This document shows, piece by piece, positions 42,614-51,487 of a stretch of DNA of 64,000 bases. This DNA is from Atlantibacter subterraneus (GTDB lineage: Bacteria; Pseudomonadota; Gammaproteobacteria; Enterobacterales; Enterobacteriaceae). Below the pieces are notes generated by a model. The model did not search any database, was not told the DNA's origin, and saw only the letters and a list, made by a program, of their open reading frames with translations. Location: the NCBI RefSeq assembly GCF_027853245.1, contig NZ_JAPTZM010000006.1; one strand, given 5' to 3'. The translations under genes and the position numbers were made by a program. The stretch's first letter is position 1. Each line of letters begins with the position of its first letter.

Positions 42614-43528
42614 ATGAGGGGTATGGGAAAATGGCGTTCGGCAATGGCGATGTCGGCAATAGCTGCCGCACTGATCACATTTCAGGCCAGCGCCCGGGAA
42701 AAATTTAAGGCTGTTACGACGTTCACTATTATCGCCGACATGGCGAAAAACGTGGCCGGGGACGTTGCCGAGGTGGAGTCGATCACCAAACCCGGCGCGG
42801 AAATTCATGAATATCAGCCCACGCCAGGCGATATCAAACGCGCCCAGGGGGCGAAGCTGATCCTCGCCAACGGTATGAACCTGGAGTTGTGGTTTCAGAA
42901 GTTTTATCAGCACCTGAAAGGCGTACCGGAAGTGGTGGTGACCAAAGGCATTACGCCGATGGCGATCGGCAACGGACCCTATGAGGGCAAGCCTAACCCG
43001 CATGCGTGGATGTCCCCTGATAACGCGATGATTTATGTCGATAACATTCGCGATGCGTTTGTTGAGCACGATCCAGCCAATGCCGACGTCTATCGCGCCA
43101 ATGCGGAAAGCTATAAACAAAAAATTGCCGCCACCCTTGCGCCGCTGCATCAAAAACTCGATCAACTGCCGCCGCAGCAGCGCTGGCTGGTAACCAGCGA
43201 AGGGGCGTTTTCCTATCTGGCCCGGGATATGGGTTTGAAAGAGCTGTATCTGTGGCCGATCAACGCCGATCAGCAAGGCACGCCGCAGCAGGTACGTAAC
43301 GTGGTGGACACCATTAAGCGCGAGCGCATCCCGACTATTTTCAGCGAAAGTACCGTATCCGATAAACCGGCTCGCCAGGTGGCCCGGGAGACCGGCGCGC
43401 ATTACGGCGGCGTACTGTATGTCGATTCACTGAGCAAAGCCGACGGCCCGGTTCCCACGTATATCGATTTGCTACGCGTCACCACCGACACCATCGTCAC
43501 CGGCATCCGCGAGGGGGCAGCAAAATGA
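42614..43528 (+). CDS. sitA: Mn/Fe-binding periplasmic protein SitA
   Basis: SitA (304 residues) is a cluster A-I (ZnuA/PsaA-type) metal-binding protein that delivers Mn2+ (and Fe2+) to SitBCD. Signal peptide about 1-27. Expected metal ligands are His in AEIHEYQPTPGD, His in PHAWMSP, Glu in VTSEGAFSYL and Asp in LYVDSLS. No His-rich loop as in ZnuA, which favours Mn/Fe over Zn. GGAG ribosome site; overlaps sitB by ATGA. Confidence 0.95.
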   Translation: MRGMGKWRSAMAMSAIAAALITFQASAREKFKAVTTFTIIADMAKNVAGDVAEVESITKPGAEIHEYQPTPGDIKRAQGAKLILANGMNLELWFQKFYQHLKGVPEVVVTKGITPMAIGNGPYEGKPNPHAWMSPDNAMIYVDNIRDAFVEHDPANADVYRANAESYKQKIAATLAPLHQKLDQLPPQQRWLVTSEGAFSYLARDMGLKELYLWPINADQQGTPQQVRNVVDTIKRERIPTIFSESTVSDKPARQVARETGAHYGGVLYVDSLSKADGPVPTYIDLLRVTTDTIVTGIREGAAK

Positions 43529-44325
43529 TTTCTCCTTTCAGGCGAGTTCAAACCTCAGATATCTCGCGTCACGGGCCAGGCGTGGCGGTTAGCCAGGCGA
43601 CCGTCACCTGGCGCAACGGTCACACCGCCCTGCGCGACGCGTCGTTCCAGTTGCCGCAGGGCAGCATTACCGCGCTGCTCGGCGTCAACGGCGCGGGAAA
43701 ATCTACGCTGTTTAAAGCCATTATGGAGCTGGTGCCGCTGGCGCGCGGCACTATTAATTTGCTGGGAATGCCGGTGAAAACCGCGCTGGGCAATAACCTG
43801 GTGAGCTATGTGCCGCAGTCTGAAGAGGTGGACTGGAATTTCCCGGTGCTGGTGGAAGATGTGGTGATGATGGGGCGCTACGGCTATATGGGCATGCTTC
43901 GCCGTCCATCTGCCGCCGATCGTCATGCCGTCGATCAGGCGCTGGCGCGGGTGGATATGGGCCATTTACGCCAGCGGCAAATCGGCGAGCTCTCCGGCGG
44001 CCAGAAAAAACGCGTCTTTCTGGCGCGAGCGCTGGCGCAGAACGGCCAGCTGATTTTGCTGGACGAACCCTTTACCGGCGTGGATGTGAAAACCGAGCAG
44101 CAGATTGTCACCCTGCTCGGCCAGCTGCGCGACGAAGGCCGCACGCTGCTGGTATCCACCCATAACCTGGCCAGCGTACCGTCGTTTTGCGATCACACCC
44201 TGTTGATTAACGGCAGCGTAGTGGCCTGCGGCAAAACCGCCGACACCTTTACCCATGCCAATATCGAACGGGCGTTCGGCGGCGTGTCACATCATCTGTT
44301 CAGCACCTGCCAGGAGGCGGTATGA
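43525..44325 (+). CDS. sitB: Mn/Fe ABC transporter ATPase SitB
   Basis: SitB (266 residues): Walker A GVNGAGKST near 53-61, signature ELSGGQKKRV near 153-162, Walker B LILLDEPFTGVD near 175-186. It powers metal import through SitCD. ATGA overlaps on both sides make sitABCD one tightly coupled operon. Confidence 0.96.
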   Translation: MISPFRRVQTSDISRHGPGVAVSQATVTWRNGHTALRDASFQLPQGSITALLGVNGAGKSTLFKAIMELVPLARGTINLLGMPVKTALGNNLVSYVPQSEEVDWNFPVLVEDVVMMGRYGYMGMLRRPSAADRHAVDQALARVDMGHLRQRQIGELSGGQKKRVFLARALAQNGQLILLDEPFTGVDVKTEQQIVTLLGQLRDEGRTLLVSTHNLASVPSFCDHTLLINGSVVACGKTADTFTHANIERAFGGVSHHLFSTCQEAV

Positions 44326-45182
44326 CCTGGCTGCTCGAACCCTTCAGCTACGGCTGGATGGTAAACGCCATGTGGGTCTCGGCGCTGGTAGGCGGCGTCT
44401 GCGCGTTTCTCTCCTGCTATTTAATGCTCAAAGGCTGGTCGCTGATTGGCGATGCGCTTTCCCACGCGATTGTCCCCGGCGTGGCGGGCGCGTGGATGCT
44501 CGGCCTGCCCTTCTCGCTGGGTGCGTTTTTCTCCGGCGGGCTGGCTGCCGCCGCGATGCTGTTTTTAAATCAGCGCACACGGCTGCGTGAAGACGTGATT
44601 ATCGGCCTGATCTTCTCGTCGTTTTTCGCCCTCGGGCTGTTTATGGTGTCGCTCAACCCCACCGCCGTAAACATCCAGTCGATTGTGATGGGCAACGTGC
44701 TGACCATCGCCCCCTCAGACATTATCCAGCTGTCACTGATTAGCGGTATTACCCTCTTGATTTTACTGGTGAAATGGAAAGATCTGCTGGTCACGTTTTT
44801 TGATGAAACCCACGCCCGGGCCATTGGCCTGAACCCGGTGCTGCTGAAATGCCTGTTCTTTACCCTGCTGTCGGCCTGCACCGTAGCGGCGCTGCAAACC
44901 GTCGGCGCATTTCTGGTGATCTCTATGGTGGTCACCCCCGGCGCGACGGCGTGGCTGTTTACCGACCGTTTTCCCCGGCTGATTATTATCGCCGTGGCGC
45001 TCGGCAGCCTGACCAGTTTCTTCGGCGCGTGGCTGAGCTATTACCTTGACGGGGCAACGGGCGGTATTATCGTGACCCTGCAAACTCTGCTGTTTGTGCT
45101 GGCGTTTTTCTTTGCCCCGCAGCACGGTGTTATCGCAGCCCGCAAACGGCGGATGACCCGCCAGGCGGTGCACCATGGTTGA
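44322..45182 (+). CDS. sitC: Mn/Fe ABC transporter permease SitC
   Basis: SitC (286 residues) is a ZnuB-type permease with about eight membrane segments. The conserved WSLIGDALSHAIVPGVAGAW block is at about 39-58, and DETHARAIGLNPVLLK (about 163-178) is the ATPase-contact loop. It overlaps sitB by 4 bp and sitD by 8 bp. SitC and SitD are paralogues that form the heterodimeric channel. Confidence 0.95.
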   Translation: MTWLLEPFSYGWMVNAMWVSALVGGVCAFLSCYLMLKGWSLIGDALSHAIVPGVAGAWMLGLPFSLGAFFSGGLAAAAMLFLNQRTRLREDVIIGLIFSSFFALGLFMVSLNPTAVNIQSIVMGNVLTIAPSDIIQLSLISGITLLILLVKWKDLLVTFFDETHARAIGLNPVLLKCLFFTLLSACTVAALQTVGAFLVISMVVTPGATAWLFTDRFPRLIIIAVALGSLTSFFGAWLSYYLDGATGGIIVTLQTLLFVLAFFFAPQHGVIAARKRRMTRQAVHHG

Positions 45183-46005
45183 ATGGGTAATGGCTCCGCT
45201 GGGATTTGACTTTATGGTCAACGCGCTGATTATTTCCGTGCTGATCGCCATTCCCTGCGCCCTGCTCTCCTGTTTTCTGGTGTTGAAAGGCTGGGCGCTG
45301 ATGGGTGATGCCATGAGCCACGCGGTATTTCCCGGCGTGGTGATCGCGTGGATGCTCGGCCTGCCCTTCGCGCCCGGCGCGTTTGTGGCGGGGATGCTGT
45401 GTGCACTGGCAACCGGCTATCTGAAAGACAACAGCCGCATTCGCCACGACACGGCGATGGGCATCGTGTTTTCCGGCATGTTTGGTTTCGGGCTGGTGCT
45501 GTACGTCTGGCTCCAGCCGGAGGTCCATCTCGACCATATTCTGTTTGGCGATATGCTGGGGATCGGCAGCAGCGACATCCGCGATACCGCACTGGTCACG
45601 CTGCTCACCGTGTCGGTCATCGCCGTGAAATGGCGCGATCTGGTGCTACACGCTTTCGACCCGGTACAGGCTCAGGCGGTAGGGCTGCGCATCAAGCTAT
45701 TGCATTACGGGCTGTTAGTCCTGCTGGCGCTGGCGATTGTCGCCTCGCTAAAAGCGGTAGGGATTATTCTTGCCATTGCGATATTGATAGCGCCCGGCGC
45801 GATTGCCTTTTTGATTACCCGCACCTTTGGCGCGATGCTGCTGGCGGCGGTTGGCGTGGCGATTATCGCGTCGCTAAGCGGGATCTGGCTGTCGTTTTAT
45901 CTCGACAGCGCCCCCGCGCCCACCATCGTGCTGGTATTCAGCCTGCTGTTTGTTATGGCGATGCTGGTTAACCGTCGCCAGTCTGCGCCGCAGCCTGACG
46001 CGTAA
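45175..46005 (+). CDS. sitD: Mn/Fe ABC transporter permease SitD
   Basis: SitD (276 residues), the second ZnuB-type permease. WALMGDAMSHAVFPGVVIAW (about 40-59) mirrors the same block in SitC, and HAFDPVQAQAVGLRIKLLHY is the ATPase-contact loop. Its 3' end overlaps the convergent yeeO by 38 bp, an unusually close convergence for genes of different pathways. Confidence 0.95.
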   Translation: MVEWVMAPLGFDFMVNALIISVLIAIPCALLSCFLVLKGWALMGDAMSHAVFPGVVIAWMLGLPFAPGAFVAGMLCALATGYLKDNSRIRHDTAMGIVFSGMFGFGLVLYVWLQPEVHLDHILFGDMLGIGSSDIRDTALVTLLTVSVIAVKWRDLVLHAFDPVQAQAVGLRIKLLHYGLLVLLALAIVASLKAVGIILAIAILIAPGAIAFLITRTFGAMLLAAVGVAIIASLSGIWLSFYLDSAPAPTIVLVFSLLFVMAMLVNRRQSAPQPDA

Positions 46006-47458
46006 CGGCAGTTTTTTTGCTGCGCGGGTACTTCTGCAACCAGCGTCCACTAATCATACGCCAGTAGAAGAAGAGGCCGCGCACCGCCCAGTCAAGGAAC
46101 ATGCCGAGCCAGACCCCGACGACGCCCATGCCGAGCATAATTCCCAGCACGTAACCGGCAACCACCCGGCAGCCCCACATGCCCAGCATGGTCACCCACA
46201 TGGCGAAACGGGCGTCGCGCGCGCCTTTCAGCCCGGCGGGAAGCACCCACGCCGCCGCCCAAATCGGCATAAACAGCGCGTTCAACCATAGCAGGTGTTT
46301 AACCACTTCGATAACGTCCTGCTCGTGGGTATAGAACGAGGCGATAAGCCCGGCGAACGGCGCGCTCAGCCAGGCGATGGCGGTTAACCCAAGGGTCGAA
46401 ATCCAGAAAATATGGCGCAGCTGCAACTCCGCCTGGCTAATCTGTCCTTTACCGAGGCGTTTGCCGACGATAATGGTTGATGCAGAGCCCAATGCGTTAC
46501 CCGGCAGGTTAATCAGCGCCGCCACGGAAAAAGCGATAAAGTTACCGGCAATCACGTTGGTGCCCATACCGGCGACAAACATCTGGGTAAGCAATTTCCC
46601 GCAGTTAAACAGCACCGACTCCACGCTGGCTGGCACACCAATCCCCAGCACTTCGCGCAAAATCGAAATATCAAGGCGAGTGAAATAGCTGCGTAAGGTG
46701 ATCTTAAGCGCCGGATTAAAGCCGATCATCAGCACATAAATAATGCCCAGCGCGCCGATATAGCGCGACAGCGTGAGCCCAAGCCCTGCACCAGAGAACC
46801 CCAGCCCGTCCCAGGAAAACAGGCCGTAAATCAGCACGCTGCTGATCATAATGTTGAGAATGTTCATCCCGCCGTTAATCAGCAGCGGAATTTTGGTGTT
46901 CCCTGCCCCGCGCAGCGCCCCGCTGCCGATCAGCGTAATGGCCGCCGCCGGGTAGCTCCATACCGTGAGCTGGAGATAATTAAGCGCCAGCTGTTTCACC
47001 TGAACGGAAGCCTCGCCTGCCACAACATCGATGATTTGTTCGCCGAAATAGTGGATCACCGCCGCCAGCACCACGGCGACCAGGGTCATCAGGATCAGCG
47101 ACTGGCGCGCCGCCGCGCGGGCGCGTTTCGGGTCGCGCTTGCCGAGGCTAAAGGCCACCACCACGGTGGTCCCTAAATCAATGGCGGCAAAAAATGCCAG
47201 GATCACCATGTTGAAGCTATCGGCAAGCCCCACGCCCGCCATCGCTTCTTTGCCCAGCCAGCTCACGAGGAAGGTGCTGAGCACCCCCATCAACAGTACG
47301 CAGGTATTTTCAATGAAGATTGGCACCGCCAGCGGCATAATTTCCCGCCAGTAAAGGGTGCGATAACTTTTTCTACGGCCGTGCCAGTGCGTGCGCGACA
47401 GAGTGCGCCGCAGCGAAGTGGATAAGCTCAAGGTGAATCCATCAGGAAAGTAAAACAA
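45968..47458 (-). CDS. yeeO: MATE-family exporter YeeO
   Basis: YeeO (496 residues) is a MATE efflux protein; the E. coli form exports flavins (FMN, FAD) and dipeptides. Twelve membrane segments; REIMPLAVPIFIENTCVLLM near 38-57 and IGSGALRGAGNTKIPLLING near the middle are family signatures. The first 30 residues are poorly conserved, so a slightly later start is possible. In K-12 yeeO also sits beside a tRNA-Asn; here tRNA-Asn copy 4 lies 160 bp upstream of its start, on the other strand. Confidence 0.94.
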   Translation of the reverse strand: MFYFPDGFTLSLSTSLRRTLSRTHWHGRRKSYRTLYWREIMPLAVPIFIENTCVLLMGVLSTFLVSWLGKEAMAGVGLADSFNMVILAFFAAIDLGTTVVVAFSLGKRDPKRARAAARQSLILMTLVAVVLAAVIHYFGEQIIDVVAGEASVQVKQLALNYLQLTVWSYPAAAITLIGSGALRGAGNTKIPLLINGGMNILNIMISSVLIYGLFSWDGLGFSGAGLGLTLSRYIGALGIIYVLMIGFNPALKITLRSYFTRLDISILREVLGIGVPASVESVLFNCGKLLTQMFVAGMGTNVIAGNFIAFSVAALINLPGNALGSASTIIVGKRLGKGQISQAELQLRHIFWISTLGLTAIAWLSAPFAGLIASFYTHEQDVIEVVKHLLWLNALFMPIWAAAWVLPAGLKGARDARFAMWVTMLGMWGCRVVAGYVLGIMLGMGVVGVWLGMFLDWAVRGLFFYWRMISGRWLQKYPRSKKTAVTRQAAAQTGDG

Positions 47459-47618
47459 CTTTTCAATGATGAGTGAGGAACGGCGTTACTGCAAAGTATT
47501 TCCACATTTTTTGTTGGCATTTTCAGCGAAGCGCCGCCAAAGTGGTCAGTCGAATGCTGAAGACCGAAATGGGGTTTGACAAAAAGTTTTCCCCCGCTAA
47601 GATAAGCCTCCACACGAT

Positions 47619-47694
47619 TCCTCTGTAGTTCAGTCGGTAGAACGGCGGACTGTTAATCCGTATGTCACTGGTTCGAGTCCAGTCAGAGGAGCCA
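47619..47694 (+). tRNA. tRNA-Asn (GTT), copy 4
   Basis: Identical to copies 1-3. The promoter is slightly different: TTGACA (47576-47581), 16-bp spacer, TAAGAT (47598-47603), and the discriminator reads AAGCCTC instead of GCGCCCC, so its regulation may differ from the other copies. Own terminator follows. Confidence 0.97.
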
Positions 47695-47700
47695 AATTTG

Positions 47701-47734
47701 AAAAAGCAGATGTCGCAAGACATCTGCTTTTTTG
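47701..47734 (+). terminator. Terminator of tRNA-Asn copy 4
   Basis: AAAAGCAGATGTC GCAA GACATCTGCTTTT followed by TTT: a perfect 13-bp hairpin. It resembles the terminator of copy 3 (same AAAAGCAGAT start). Confidence 0.9.
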
Positions 47735-47753
47735 CTTTATAACGCCGACGCGC

Positions 47754-48017
47754 TTACAGCACAAACCCGTAGTGCGAACCGTCCGGCAGCTCCACATCCA
47801 GCCGCAGTTTCCCGCCCGCCGCTTCCACATAGCGCTTCAGCGAAGAGAGTTTTAAATCACGCCCCGGCTTTTCCATGCCCGCGACGGTCGGCTGTTTAAT
47901 GCCCAGCGCCTGTGCCATCTCCACCTGCGTTTTTTTTACCTTTTCGCGCAGTTCCGCAAGGTGGATATTGAGCAGGATTTCCGTCGCCATCGTTCGCGCC
48001 TCGGCTGATTTACTCAA
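47754..48017 (-). CDS. Orphan XRE/HigA-type antitoxin-like protein
   Basis: An 87-residue helix-turn-helix protein: TQVEMAQALGIKQPTVAGME is the HTH and KPGRDLKLSSLKRYVEAAGG the hallmark of HigA-like antitoxins of RelE-type pairs. Homologues I recall are 95-100 residues with about 20 more at the N-terminus, and their toxin gene lies upstream. Here the first codon is a TTG (48017) with a weak ribosome site, and the 106 bp upstream hold no toxin gene. It may therefore be a truncated, orphaned antitoxin, possibly starting at the ATG at 47990. Confidence 0.7.
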   Translation of the reverse strand: MSKSAEARTMATEILLNIHLAELREKVKKTQVEMAQALGIKQPTVAGMEKPGRDLKLSSLKRYVEAAGGKLRLDVELPDGSHYGFVL

Positions 48018-48123
48018 ATTAATCTTTTAATAAAGAACATTTAAAAAGCGACCGCAGGCGCGCGTGATACCATTTTCTACGCAATTAACTCCCTCTGAAT
48101 TTCACCCTAATTAATGGTTATCT

Positions 48124-48885
48124 ATGCCGGGCAATAAACTCTCTTTAGCCCTGCTGATGTGTATGTCTTTTACCTGTCAGCAGGCCTGTGCTGTCCATAA
48201 ATCACCACATGGTCCAAAACCCCATACCGAACGAAGTTACGCGGCGCGGCAACGCATGTATAACCGCGCCAAACTGTTCAAGCTATGGAAAGACAAAAAA
48301 GAAAAAGCGGACAGCAAGGTGGTGTACGGCAATAAAGCATCAAAAGCCGCATTACGCACCAAAAACCGCGTGCTACTGCGCGAGCATCCGGAATGGTTCC
48401 CCGGGCCATACCGACAGACTAACCCACATTGGGATCATCTGCGCGACAGCGATGGTAGCCTGTACAGCGATCGGCTGCGCGATACCACCGATATGATTGT
48501 TGACCGTCTGGAGGACCAGCTCGGTAAACCCTATGTATGGGGCGGCACATCACCTGTTAATGGCTTCGACTGTAGCGGACTGGTGTTCTACGCTTACAAC
48601 AAACTGCTTTCTTCAAAATTGCCGCGTACCGCGAACGAGATGTACCACTATAAAAACGCGCGCCCGGTAGCCAAACGCGACCTGAAGCGTGGGGATTTGA
48701 TCTTCTTCGGCATCCATTCCGAAGGCGACCATGCCGATCACGTCGGCGTGTATCTCGGGGATGGCGATTTTATTGAAGCGCCGCGAACCGGCCTGAATAT
48801 CCGTATTAGCCACTTCGACGGCGATTTCTGGCAGGATCACTATCTGGGTGCCCGGCGCATCCTCACCGCTAACAATATTCTTTAA
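48124..48885 (+). CDS. yafL: NlpC/P60 peptidoglycan hydrolase YafL
   Basis: A 253-residue secreted cysteine peptidase (signal peptide about 1-23). The C-terminal NlpC/P60 domain (about 125-248) has KPYVWGG, the nucleophile Cys150 in FDCSGLV, and the catalytic His in DHADHVGVYLGDG. The whole sequence matches my memory of E. coli YafL (SYAARQRM, HPEWFP, LPRTANEMYHY). In K-12 yafL lies next to fhiA-mbhA near dinB; the same neighbours follow here. The family cuts D,L bonds in peptidoglycan stem peptides. Confidence 0.92.
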   Translation: MPGNKLSLALLMCMSFTCQQACAVHKSPHGPKPHTERSYAARQRMYNRAKLFKLWKDKKEKADSKVVYGNKASKAALRTKNRVLLREHPEWFPGPYRQTNPHWDHLRDSDGSLYSDRLRDTTDMIVDRLEDQLGKPYVWGGTSPVNGFDCSGLVFYAYNKLLSSKLPRTANEMYHYKNARPVAKRDLKRGDLIFFGIHSEGDHADHVGVYLGDGDFIEAPRTGLNIRISHFDGDFWQDHYLGARRILTANNIL

Positions 48886-48900
48886 CGGGTCACAGCAAAC

Positions 48901-48938
48901 AAAAAGGCCATCAATATCACTATTGATGGCCTTTTTTA
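48901..48938. terminator. Bidirectional terminator between yafL and lfhA
   Basis: AAAGGCCATCAATA TCAC TATTGATGGCCTTT is a perfect 14-bp hairpin flanked by A5 and T6, so it can end transcripts from both convergent genes. Confidence 0.92.
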
Positions 48939-48951
48939 TACGTTTCGCCAA

Positions 48952-50690
48952 TCAGGACAGCGAACCTAACACCTTCAGTTCCAGCTCATCCGGCACTTCG
49001 TTATACGACAGCACCTGCAATCCAGGGGCGAACAGCCGCGCATAGCGGGATAAAAGGGGACGCAGCTGCGGCGCGACCAGCAGCACCGGCTCTTTGCCTG
49101 CCGCTTTCATCTGCTCTTTGGCCTGCGGCATGGTGCTCTGGAACTGACTGAGCATATTCGGGTCTACCGGCACGCTATCCAGCGACACTTTATTGGCCTG
49201 CTGGGTTTGATTGACCACGCCGAGCAGCAGATTTTCCAGCTCATTTTGCAGGGTATACACCGATAATGTCTGATTACGCACCAGCGGCGTGGCGATACTG
49301 CGGCGCAGCGCCAGTCGTACATCCGAAGTAAGCAGCACCGGATCTTTAGTCGCAGCGCTGCTGGCGACCAGCACGGTGGCGATTGTGACGATGTCTTTCA
49401 GCGACACGCCCTCGGTCAGCAACTGACGGTACACTTTTAACAACTGGCTGTAATTCAGAGCCGCGTTAAGATCCTCCGCCAGCTTCGGTGCCATGGCCGA
49501 GAGGCGGTTGTGCAAATGGGTCACATCGTCGTAATTAAACAGATCGGGAATGTACTGGCGCACCACTTTATTGACGTGAGTGGCGATAACGCTGGCGCAG
49601 TCAATTACCTGATACCCCAGATTCAGGGCTCTGGCTTTCTGATCCGCCTGAATCCAGGTCACCGGCATCCGGTACGCCGGGTCCATGCCCAAAATCCCGT
49701 CGACTTCGCCGTAGGTTTCGCTGGTGGGCAGCGCCATCAACCGGTCGGCAGGCACATCGCCCTCTTCCGCCTGAATACCGTTAATATAAATTGCGTATTG
49801 CGTGGGCTTGAGGCGAAAGTTTTCCCGGATGCGGATTTCCGGCAGCAGCACGCCGCTGGTATCTGAAATCACCTGCCGCACGCCACGTACCCGCTGGGTC
49901 AGCGGCCCGCCTTTGGTTTTATCCACCAGTGACACCAGCTTATAGCCCAGGCTCAGGCTGACCGGTTCAATAAGCGGAATAGTTTCCCAGCTCACCTGCT
50001 GTTCCGGCGTGTCGACGATCGCTTTGGTCAGGTTTTCGAGATTCTGCTCGGTTTCCTGAGAAGCCTGCGGCTGTTTGCTTTGACGCCAGGCGGCATAACC
50101 CAGCAGCAGCGTAAACAGCAAAAATGGCAGGTGCGGCATCCCCGGCACAATTGCCAGCATAAACATGATGCCGGCGGCGGTGTAGAGAATAGTTGGGTTC
50201 GCCAGCAGTTGGCCGCGCACGTCTTTGGCAATATCGCCATTGTCGCTGACGCGCGTCACGATCACCGCTGCGGCGGTGGAGAGCAGCAGCGACGGGATTT
50301 GCGCCACCAGGCCGTCACCGATGGTCATCAGCACGTACTGCTGGAACGCGGCGGAAGCACTGAGATCGTATTTAAAAATCCCGATACAAATCCCGCCAAT
50401 CATATTGATGGCCAGAATCATCATCCCGGCGATGGCGTCACCGCGCACGAATTTTGATGCGCCGTCCATTGCGCCGTAGAAATCCGCCTCGTTGGCGATG
50501 TCTTTACGGCGGGTCTGCGCCTGAGTCTGGTTAATCAGTCCGGCATTGAGGTCGGCGTCAATCGCCATCTGTTTACCCGGCATGGCGTCCAGGGTAAAGC
50601 GCGCCGAGACTTCAGAGATACGTTCAGCCCCTTTGGTCACCACGATGAAGTTAATCGTCAACAGCGTCAGTGAGAAAGACCGCAAAAACA
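48952..50690 (-). pseudogene. lfhA: Truncated lateral-flagellar export protein LfhA (FhiA)
   Basis: The ORF (584 codons from 50706) matches FlhA-family export-gate proteins from about residue 110 of a normal ~690: VVTKGAERISEV, ARFTLDAMPGKQMAIDADLN, IGDGLVAQIPSLLLSTAAAV and the cytoplasmic domain to the end. The N-terminal membrane segments are missing. The first dozen residues (FLRSFSLTLLTIN) lie on DNA shared antisense with the lafU fragment, so the break is at the deletion joint. It matches K-12 fhiA, the remnant of lfhA of the Flag-2 cluster. Not expected to function. Confidence 0.9.
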
Positions 50691-51487
50691 TTGTCGCGGC
50701 GCTCAACGATCAGTCGATTTTCAGCGGCAACGGCATGATGCCGTTAAACAATCTCGGCAAGGTGGCGGTACTGGAAAGCGGAGCGCTGCCTGCCGAAGTG
50801 AAAGCCCCACCGACTGCGCCAGCCGAAACGGTTAAATCCACGTCTACCGCCAGCGTCGATAAAGCGCAGGCGCTGAAGGCAAAGCTGGCCAATGACAAGC
50901 GCGTGGCGTTAAAAGATAAGTCGGTACGCGAACTGGGCGAGCTGGCAACCGTGATTAATGCCATCGCGGAAAAAAGCCATATGCAGAGCAATATGGAGAT
51001 GGAAATCGTGCCGCAAGGGCTGCGGATCCTGATTAAAGATGACCAGAACCGTAATATGTTTGAGCGCGGTAGCGCAAAGATTATGCCGTTTTTTAAAAAG
51101 TTGCTGATCGAGCTGGCACCGGTGTTCGATTCACTGGACAACAAGCTGATTATTAGCGGCCACACGGATGCCATGCAGTATAAAGATGGCGACAACTACA
51201 ATAACTGGAATCTCTCTGGTGACCGGGCGCTATCCGCGCGCCGCGTACTGGAACAGGCCGGGATGCCGGTAGATAAAGTGATGCAGGTGAGCGCCATGTC
51301 CGACCGGATGCTGCTGAACGAAGGGGAGCCGAACAGCGCTGAAAACCGCCGTATTGAAATTATGATTTTGACTCAATCGGCGTCCGATACGCTGTATCAA
51401 TTCTTCGGTGAAAAAGGCGAGAAAGTCGTGGAACCAGCGGTAAAACGCGTGGCGGAACAGAGTCACGTCACCGCTGGCATTCGCTAA
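50645..51487 (+). pseudogene. lafU: Truncated lateral-flagellar stator protein LafU (MbhA)
   Basis: 280 codons from ATG 50645; matches the C-terminal part of MotB-like LafU and K-12 mbhA (RKNIVAALNDQSIFSG, GELATVINAIAEKSHMQ, the OmpA-like peptidoglycan-binding core NKLIISGHTDAM and NRRIEIMIL). The N-terminal membrane anchor present in full LafU is gone and no ribosome site precedes the ATG. Together with lfhA it brackets the deletion of the Flag-2 genes. Confidence 0.88.
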
